Shown here piece after piece: positions 6,089-11,598 of a stretch of DNA of 11,598 bases. The stretch is taken from contig JBDREF010000073.1 of the NCBI GenBank assembly GCA_043820045.1, forward strand, positions 1 through 11,598, written 5' to 3'. The notes under the pieces were generated by a model. That model was not told where the DNA came from. It did not search any database and saw only the letters and a program-made list of their open reading frames with translations. The stretch's first letter is position 1, and each line of letters opens with the position of its first letter. Made by a program: the position numbers and the translations under genes. The stretch is from JBDREF01 sp043820045. GTDB lineage: Bacteria > Planctomycetota > Phycisphaerae > Sedimentisphaerales > Anaerobacaceae.

Positions 6089-8497
6089 TTACTGGCTGCC
6101 GAGTCCGAGCCAGCCGCTGATGATGGGGCCGAATTTGACGATCACGCCCGAGAAGACTACGCTGACCATAGTCATAAGCTTTATAAGGATGTTCAGGCTC
6201 GGTCCGGAAGTGTCCTTACAGGGGTCGCCGACGGTATCGCCGACCACCGCGGCTTTGTGGGCGTCGGAGCCCTTGCCGCCGTGGGCGCCTTTTTCGATAT
6301 ACTTCTTGGCGTTGTCCCATGCGCCGCCGGCGTTGTTGAGCGTGATAGCGAGGACAAAGCCGGTCGTCAGTCCGCCGACCAGCAGGCCCATCACACCCGC
6401 TACGCCCAGAAGCAGGCCCGTCACAACCGGAACGATAATCGCCAGCAGGGACGGCAGAAGCATTTCTCTCTGGGCACCCTTGGTGGAAATAGCAACACAG
6501 CGGGCGTAGTCCGGCTTGCCCGTGCCTTCCATGATTCCGGCGATTTCCTTGAACTGGCGGCGAACTTCGTTCACCATTGCGCCTGCTGCTCGACCGACCG
6601 CCTTCATAGTCATTGCACTGAAAACGAAGGCCATCATCGCGCCGAGGAAGATGCCGCCAATAAGCTTCGGGCTCATGATCGTGAGGTTGTAGGCCTCTAC
6701 GAAATTCGCCATCGTAGCCGTCTTGACGTTAATGGCATCGGCCACACCCTCTTTGCCCGAGAACACGAGATTGCCTACCTGATAGACTCCATCGGCACTT
6801 TCATTGGCCAGCCGGCCGATCCAGATGCGGATCTCTTCGATATAGGCGGCCAGAAGGGCCATGGCGGTCAGGGCCGCCGAGCCGATGGCGAAGCCTTTGC
6901 CGGTGGCCGCTGTCGTATTGCCCAGCGAGTCGAGGGCATCGGTTCGTTTCCTGACTTCCGGTCCGAGACCGCTCATCTCGGCGTTGCCGCCGGCATTGTC
7001 GGCGATGGGGCCGTATGCATCGGTCGCTAAGGTGATACCCAGCGTGGCTAACATGCCCACGGCGGCAAAGCCAATGCCGTAAAGGCCCATGGATATATTT
7101 GTGAAACCGCCCGCAAAGCCGAATGCACAGAGAATGCCGATCACGATAGTGATGACCGGCAGGCCCGCTGAGTACATGCCCGTGGCAAGGCCGTCGATGA
7201 TTGTCGTCGCCGGTCCCATGTTGGCCTGATTGGCGATGCCCCTTGTCGGGCCGTATTCGTCGGAAGTATAGTACTCGGTGAATTGCCCTATCATAACGCC
7301 GGCCACCAAACCTGAAATGACCGAGCCGAAGATGCCCCAGGTAATCCAGTGGAGGGCCGCCAGGGCCGCAACGGCTGCGATGATCAGAACGGAACTGCCA
7401 AGTGTACCGATCAGCAGGGCTCTCAAGAGGTTCTTCTGAGTGGCGTCCTCCTTGCACCGGACCATGAAGATCCCGGCGATGGAAAGCAGAATGCCGAGGC
7501 CGGCGACAATCATAGGCGCCAGTACGGCTTTCAGCGGAGTCACGCCTTCCGGCAGAGTCCCCAGCGTCAGCGCCGCACCCAGAGCCGCGGTCGCAAGAAT
7601 CGAGCCGCAGTAGCTTTCGTACAAATCGGCTCCCATACCGGCTACGTCACCGACGTTGTCGCCGACGTTGTCGGCTATGGTCGCCGGGTTTCTCGGATCG
7701 TCTTCCGGAATGCCCGCCTCGACCTTGCCGACCAGGTCCGCTCCAACATCTGCGGCCTTCGTGTAGATACCGCCGCCGACACGAGCAAACAGGGCCTGGG
7801 TCGAAGCGCCCATGCCGAACGTAATCATGGTAGTTGTGATTTCCACGAGCTTATGTTCGACTTCCATCCCCGGCTTGACGAGCGTCAGCCCCCAGAGTGT
7901 CAGTCCGTTGGCCATGTTGTTGGCCGTATAGACGACCTTATCCAGGATAAGATACCACATTGAGATGTCGAACAGGCCAAAGCCCACGACGACCAGCCCC
8001 ATCACCGCACCTGAGCGGAAGGCGACCTGCAGGCCGCTGTTCAAGCTCTTGCTGGCCCCCTGAGCGGTCCTTGCCGAGGCATTGGTAGCTGTCTTCATCC
8101 CCAGAAATCCGCACAAGCCGCTGAAGAAACCGCCTGTAAGGAAGGCCACCGGCACAAACGGGTTCTGTACGCCTTTATAGGCAAGAAAGGCAAAAATTCC
8201 CAACAGTACGACGAAAACCAGGGTCACGACGAGGTACTGCCTGAAAAGATATGCGTAGGCGCCTTCGCGAACGTACCTGGCAATTTCTATCATCTTCGGA
8301 GTACCTTCGGGGGCCTCCATCATCTTCTTGTAGAAATAGAAGGCGAAGCCCAAGGCCAGCAATGACGTTATTGGCGCAATCCACCATGCCCATGGGGTGC
8401 CGGATTGGCCGGCCGCCGAACCTTCCGAAGCCATAGCCGCCGAGCTGAAGGCCAGAAGCGGTACCGACAGTGCGACGATATCCTTGATTTTCTTCAC
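6089..8497 (-). CDS. hppA: Membrane-bound ion-translocating pyrophosphatase, K+-dependent type
   Basis: This integral membrane enzyme hydrolyses pyrophosphate and pumps H+ (or Na+) across the membrane. It has about 802 residues and some 16 hydrophobic segments. The substrate and metal site is complete: DVGADLVGKVEAG, DDPRNPATIADNVGDNVGDV and GMGADLYES at about 250-295, DNAGGNAEMSGL at about 500, and the C-terminal KGSDAHKAAVVGDTVGDPCKD. GNTTAATGKG at about 526-535 has Ala and Gly where K+-independent enzymes have Lys and Thr, so it belongs to the K+-dependent class; H+ versus Na+ cannot be decided by eye. A GTG at 8504-8506 is possible, but AAAGGA abuts it directly and is nine bases from the GTG at 8495-8497, which is chosen. 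The first 25 residues (KKIKDIVALSVPLLAFSSA..AMA) resemble a cleavable signal peptide, an extension many homologues lack. Confidence 0.96.
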   Translation of the reverse strand: MKKIKDIVALSVPLLAFSSAAMASEGSAAGQSGTPWAWWIAPITSLLALGFAFYFYKKMMEAPEGTPKMIEIARYVREGAYAYLFRQYLVVTLVFVVLLGIFAFLAYKGVQNPFVPVAFLTGGFFSGLCGFLGMKTATNASARTAQGASKSLNSGLQVAFRSGAVMGLVVVGFGLFDISMWYLILDKVVYTANNMANGLTLWGLTLVKPGMEVEHKLVEITTTMITFGMGASTQALFARVGGGIYTKAADVGADLVGKVEAGIPEDDPRNPATIADNVGDNVGDVAGMGADLYESYCGSILATAALGAALTLGTLPEGVTPLKAVLAPMIVAGLGILLSIAGIFMVRCKEDATQKNLLRALLIGTLGSSVLIIAAVAALAALHWITWGIFGSVISGLVAGVMIGQFTEYYTSDEYGPTRGIANQANMGPATTIIDGLATGMYSAGLPVITIVIGILCAFGFAGGFTNISMGLYGIGFAAVGMLATLGITLATDAYGPIADNAGGNAEMSGLGPEVRKRTDALDSLGNTTAATGKGFAIGSAALTAMALLAAYIEEIRIWIGRLANESADGVYQVGNLVFSGKEGVADAINVKTATMANFVEAYNLTIMSPKLIGGIFLGAMMAFVFSAMTMKAVGRAAGAMVNEVRRQFKEIAGIMEGTGKPDYARCVAISTKGAQREMLLPSLLAIIVPVVTGLLLGVAGVMGLLVGGLTTGFVLAITLNNAGGAWDNAKKYIEKGAHGGKGSDAHKAAVVGDTVGDPCKDTSGPSLNILIKLMTMVSVVFSGVIVKFGPIISGWLGLGSQ

Positions 8498-8561
8498 TTC
8501 TTTCACTCCTTTCGAATCTGAATACAGTTTCTACGCGAACAAACAAGAACGAGAATGCACG

Positions 8562-8589
8562 AGTTTACTGAAATTCAATCCATTTTCAA
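8562..8589 (-). promoter_or_regulatory. Possible hppA promoter
   Basis: On the minus strand TTGAAA (plus 8584-8589) and TAAACT (plus 8562-8567) are 16 bp apart, giving a leader of about 60 nt before the hppA start. The -10 match is only four of six. The 190-bp gap has no other obvious signal apart from a small hairpin near 8650-8674. Confidence 0.25.
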
Positions 8590-8686
8590 CTGTTTTCGTC
8601 TCAAGTCTGAGAATTCTGCCCCAAATATTTCTTAGCTCGAAGTGAAAGTCCGCAGACTCCTTTCTGTTGTGCGGAATGAATGTTTC

Positions 8687-9475
8687 TCAGCTACCAGTAG
8701 TACTAAGATAAATGATGATGCCGGTTAGGATCAAAATGCAGACCACACAAACACTTATCGCAGCGATGAATATCCATATGAAACGCTTGTTCTGCCTGGA
8801 AACGATGTACTTGAGGTACCTGTCGCTGGCGGCGAAAGTCTTGCTCATCTGGACGATTCCGTCGGTCTGGCTGACCGTGCTCTGGTTCAATCTGTCCAGC
8901 GCCTCGTTAAAATTATTGAGGCCCTCGGTCATCTGGACATCGATGTCGGCGGCGGCGGCAAGCTGATGGTCGATATTGACCAGTGCGTCGGTCTGCTTGG
9001 CCGTCTCGTTGGGGATTTTTTCGACGGCATCGATGAACTGCTCGTTCTTGGCGTTGGATGATTTCAACTGCTCCATCAACTGCTCGGTTATCCGTTTCTG
9101 ATTCTCGACGACTTCGGGAAAGCTCTCGAGAAGGGAAGGCAGTTGCTCGATCCGGCTCATCAGCTCTTCGTGCCGGGTGGCCTGGCGGTCCAAATGCTCG
9201 TTGATGCCCTGCAATTGTCCGATAAGTTTCTCGAAGCCTTCCTGGAGCTTATCGAGCGATTCGGACCTGTCTATCTGCGGGACCGCTCTGACGACCACCT
9301 CGCCGCCGCCGGCCCCGGCTTGCGGAGTTTGTGCGGCTGTCGGCTCTGTGGACTCGTCGTCCTCCTGGGCGATGAGGCCGTCTTCGCCTATCTCCGGGTG
9401 ATGGGGCATTGGCGCAAAGGGATTGTGTACGCGCAGCCATCTATTTGTCTGACCCAAGAAACCCTTCAGAGTCAT
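8687..9475 (-). CDS. Coiled-coil protein with a C-terminal membrane anchor, function unknown
   Basis: I do not recognise a named family. From the chosen start the product has 262 residues. Residues 1-23 are MTLKGFLGQTNRW..NPFAPM; 25-65 is an acidic, Ala/Pro/Gly-rich, probably disordered segment; 70-220 is a long amphipathic helical region rich in Gln, Glu and Leu with coiled-coil character; and 232-256 is one strongly hydrophobic segment (IWIFIAAISVCVVCILILTG) ending just before the C terminus, so most of the protein should be cytoplasmic and tail-anchored. The ATG at 9473-9475 has GGGAG seven bases upstream; an ATG 15 codons earlier (9518-9520) has no such site. The coiled coil loosely resembles the helical hairpins of chemoreceptors or tethering proteins, but no signalling domain is present. 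It lies upstream of hppA on the same strand, 190 bp away. Confidence 0.8.
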   Translation of the reverse strand: MTLKGFLGQTNRWLRVHNPFAPMPHHPEIGEDGLIAQEDDESTEPTAAQTPQAGAGGGEVVVRAVPQIDRSESLDKLQEGFEKLIGQLQGINEHLDRQATRHEELMSRIEQLPSLLESFPEVVENQKRITEQLMEQLKSSNAKNEQFIDAVEKIPNETAKQTDALVNIDHQLAAAADIDVQMTEGLNNFNEALDRLNQSTVSQTDGIVQMSKTFAASDRYLKYIVSRQNKRFIWIFIAAISVCVVCILILTGIIIYLSTTGS

Positions 9476-9642
9476 CTCAAAGCTCCCAATCGGATTTATG
9501 CAAACTGTACCTCGCTCCATATTAAATGGTCCGCCCGCCGCGAGTTCAAGTTATTTTTGTCATAATTATCGGTGTAAACGGGCCCGGCGGGAGAATCCAT
9601 CGGAGCAAATCTCAAACCATTTGCATACCGGCCGCGGATTTA

Positions 9643-9678
9643 GTAACCTGACATAGTCGGCCGTTCTGGTCAGGTTAC
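9643..9678. promoter_or_regulatory. 36-bp dyad upstream of the pseudopilin-like gene
   Basis: GTAACCTGAC (9643-9652) and GTCAGGTTAC (9669-9678) are perfect inverted 10-bp arms. The 16-bp spacer holds CGGCCG (9658-9663), a palindrome with exactly the same centre. The right arm ends 31 bp before the start codon at 9710. It could be an operator for a dimeric regulator or a leader-RNA hairpin; it has no T run, so it is not a plain terminator. Confidence 0.6.
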
Positions 9679-9709
9679 CGCGAGAAATACCCTTGGAGGG
9701 AAAGGAAAT

Positions 9710-10612
9710 ATGTTCGAGCGAGGTAAATCAAGAAAACTGAGGGGCGTGGAGATTCTGGTTGTAGTGTCTTTGTGTCTGTTTCTTCTGGCCATCATCGGGC
9801 CTGTATCCAAAAGATGCCGCGCCTTTGCCTGGCGCACCAAATGCGGCAATAATCTGTCAGTGATCGGAAAAGGCACGCTGGCTTATGCTAATGACCACGA
9901 CGGTGAATTGCCACGTTCTGGAGGTGGAAACACCGTTTTAGCTCCAAGCATACCCGACTGGCTGGCTACCGATAGAAGTGGTGCTTATGGTTTACAGCCC
10001 GATGGCAGTCGCGGCCAGGGAAGTATCTCATCCTGTTTCTATCTCTTGGTTAAATATCAGGCTGTCACGCCTGGAAGATTCGTCTGCCCCGCTGACGCCG
10101 GAACCACTGAGTTTAATCCCGACGATGAAGCCGCGGGTGACAGAGAACTTGTTCATCTGTGGGACTTTGGGCCTTTCGGAGGTAAGCATTGCAGCTACTC
10201 CTATCATGTGCCCTTTGGCCTGTACGCGCTGACTACGTCAAACGAGCCCGGCATGGCTGTGGCTGCAGACAGGAGCCCGTGGAGAGCCTCTCCTGATGTG
10301 CCGGTAAAAGAGCTGCGCTTATCTGATCGCCATGGCGACAGAGAAACTGAGAAGGCATGGAATTCTATTACTCACCAGGAGAATGGTCAGAACGTCCTAT
10401 TTCTGGACGGCCACGTAGCATTCGAGCGAAATCCGTTCTGTGGCGTCAACAATGACAACATCTACACTTTCTGGGACGGCGGAGACATACGACGAGGTGG
10501 CCTGCCCAATCTCTCAAGTAGACCTCAGAGCAGAACGGATTCATTGCTGGTACATGATCACCCACGCCCTCCCCACAACCCACCTCCGCCTATGCGCGAC
10601 GGTGACTTATGA
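9710..10612 (+). CDS. Pseudopilin-like protein with planctomycete 'H-X-DG' C-terminal motif
   Basis: This 300-residue protein has a short basic N terminus (MFERGKSRKLRG), a hydrophobic helix VEILVVVSLCLFLLAIIGP at 13-31, then CGNNLSVIGKGTLAYANDHDGELP, the pattern following the helix in type IV pilin-like proteins abundant in Phycisphaerae. The globular domain has Cys and Gly-rich loops (FVCPADAGTTEF) and the signature HQENGQNVLFLDGHVAFE at about 232-249. Canonical prepilins have Gly followed by Phe and a Glu at +5; here Gly12 is followed by Val with Glu at +2, so peptidase processing is doubtful. AAAGGA and GGAGG precede the ATG. The end (..DSLLVHDHPRPPHNPPPP..) is a Pro/His-rich tail. Such proteins probably sit at the inner membrane facing the periplasm; their role is not established. 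The dyad at 9643-9678 may control it. Confidence 0.85.
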   Translation: MFERGKSRKLRGVEILVVVSLCLFLLAIIGPVSKRCRAFAWRTKCGNNLSVIGKGTLAYANDHDGELPRSGGGNTVLAPSIPDWLATDRSGAYGLQPDGSRGQGSISSCFYLLVKYQAVTPGRFVCPADAGTTEFNPDDEAAGDRELVHLWDFGPFGGKHCSYSYHVPFGLYALTTSNEPGMAVAADRSPWRASPDVPVKELRLSDRHGDRETEKAWNSITHQENGQNVLFLDGHVAFERNPFCGVNNDNIYTFWDGGDIRRGGLPNLSSRPQSRTDSLLVHDHPRPPHNPPPPMRDGDL

Positions 10613-10832
10613 TCGGCGAGCTAAACAAACAGATGGAACTGCAGTTCTGCAAGCCAACGGGAGCTGAGAGCAGAAGAAGACCAGGTTAATGAAGGAATAT
10701 TGGATGATGGCTATTGTCATACTTTGTTGCATGTCCCCGGCGTTATTGTTCCAGAGAATTCCTGTTTTGCGACTCGCCGTTTTCCAATTTGTTTATTCCC
10801 ATTCCGGTGGAAATCGGGTATAAGGGCGAGCT

Positions 10833-11598
10833 ATGAAACTTGCCACTTACTCGAAAGATGAGTCGGTGTCGTGCGCGATACTGACGGACCGTGGGCTGAT
10901 CGATATCGTATCGGCCTGGGAAGGCTCTGACCCGCCGCGAAGCGTGAAGGAGATTCTTGAGCGAGGCCCGGACTGCCTGGCAAAACTCGCCGCCCTTGAG
11001 AAATCCGCGGACGTCTCAATCGGCCTCGATTCGGCCAGGCTGCTGGCGCCGATACCGCGGCCGGGCAAAATCCTTGCGCTGGCGGGAAATTACGTCGAGC
11101 ATATCAAGGAGGCCGGCCTTAAGCTCGGGCTCTCGGATTCGCCGCGCGTCACGACGGTACCGCGGCCGTTCATCATGCCCGATACGGCGGTGGCGAATCC
11201 CGGCGACGAGATTCCCTGGCCGCTCTATAGCGAGACGGTCGATTACGAGCTTGAGCTGGCGGTGGTGATCGGCCGTAAAGCCAAAGCCGTCACGATTGCC
11301 AAGGCCCCGAGATAATCGCCGGCTATACCATTGTCAACGACGTCTCGGCCCGCACCGTGACGTTCGTCAAGAACAGGGCCAAGCGTCCGTGGGACGAATT
11401 TTACGACTGGCTTAACGGCAAATGGTCCGATGGCTTCTGCCCGATGGGGCCGTACCTGCTGACCGCCGACGAAATCGAAGATGTGCAGAATCTCGATATG
11501 AAGCTGACCGTCAACGGCGATGTCCGCCAGAACGCCAACAGCTCGCAGATGATTCATACGGTAGCGCAGATAGTCTCGTTCCTGAGCCACCTGATGAC
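10833..11598 (+). pseudogene. Fumarylacetoacetate hydrolase family protein, frameshifted, runs off the right edge
   Basis: The first frame (10833-11315, 160 residues) has the FAH N-terminal and core features: LLAPIPRPGKILALAGNY at about 70-87, PRPFIMPDTAVANPGDEIP, and SETVDYELELAVVIGRKAKAV with two expected metal ligands, Glu139 and Glu141. It then meets TAA at 11313-11315. The next frame, from 11309, continues the same protein without a gap: EIIAGYTIVNDVSARTV with the third metal ligand Asp, later GFCPMGPYLLTADEI and the VNGDVRQNANSSQMI region. One missing base in the C run 11305-11308 explains the break. The family cleaves or decarboxylates 2,4-diketo or related acids in aromatic and sugar acid catabolism; the substrate cannot be told. 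AAGG lies eight bases before the ATG. Whether this is a true pseudogene or a homopolymer sequencing error is open. Confidence 0.85.

Noticed and set aside
6068..7030. Long plus-strand frame of 320 codons opposite hppA.
   Set aside because: It is an antisense shadow of the hppA 3' half. Its composition (His, Gly, Arg, Asp-rich) follows from the hppA codons, and hppA is unmistakable.
10689..10823. A 44-codon plus-strand frame (MKEYWMMAIVILCCMSP..) with a hydrophobic N terminus, ending nine bases before the FAH gene.
   Set aside because: Only a poor ribosome-binding site, no homology recognised, and the second half does not look like a protein. It could be a leader peptide, but nothing supports this.

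Overview
This window looks like chromosomal DNA from a planctomycete, most likely of the Phycisphaerae/Sedimentisphaerales type. The evidence is a pseudopilin-like protein with the planctomycete 'HxxGxNVLFxDGHV' C-terminal signature, a K+-dependent type membrane pyrophosphatase with a signal-peptide-like leader, and what appears to be the start of a SpoIIE-type phosphatase. This is a motif-based inference; no 16S rRNA, tRNA or other marker RNA is present. Most of the window is housekeeping DNA, with a small accessory island around argS.

Layout. From 1 to 9475 every protein gene lies on the minus strand, so the order of transcription runs from right to left. The genes are: a coiled-coil tail-anchored membrane protein (8687-9475); hppA, the ion-pumping pyrophosphatase (6089-8497), closed by a strong intrinsic terminator; rsfS, the ribosome silencing factor (5621-5983); a GIY-YIG nuclease gene enclosed by two inverted 28-nt palindromic repeats (5236-5605); argS (3285-5174); an mntA/hepT toxin-antitoxin pair with overlapping genes (2591-3218); yjbQ (2125-2535); the PLP-homeostasis gene yggS (809-1528); and the 5' part of a probable PP2C phosphatase gene that leaves the window at its left edge (1-581). 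From 9710 the direction reverses: a pseudopilin-like gene (9710-10612) and a fumarylacetoacetate-hydrolase-family gene (from 10833), which is interrupted by a one-base frameshift and leaves the window on the right.

Non-coding signals. Between yggS and yjbQ (1529-2124) there is no convincing protein gene. This stretch holds a good sigma-70-like promoter and a 16-bp intrinsic terminator, both reading on the plus strand and opposite to all neighbouring genes, which suggests an independent small RNA of about 215 nt. The divergent region 9476-9709 holds a 36-bp dyad with 10-bp perfect arms and a palindromic centre just upstream of the pseudopilin gene. Two palindromes lie at 1681-1708.

How the genes relate. 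rsfS, argS, yjbQ, yggS and hppA are core functions (translation, cofactor homeostasis, energy conservation). The accessory layer consists of the GIY-YIG/palindrome unit, the mntA-hepT module and a 14-bp tandem repeat that has entered the argS reading frame. The most interesting candidates are the GIY-YIG unit with inverted, compensatorily mutated palindromes and the orphan plus-strand transcript. No CRISPR array, insertion sequence or integrase is visible.
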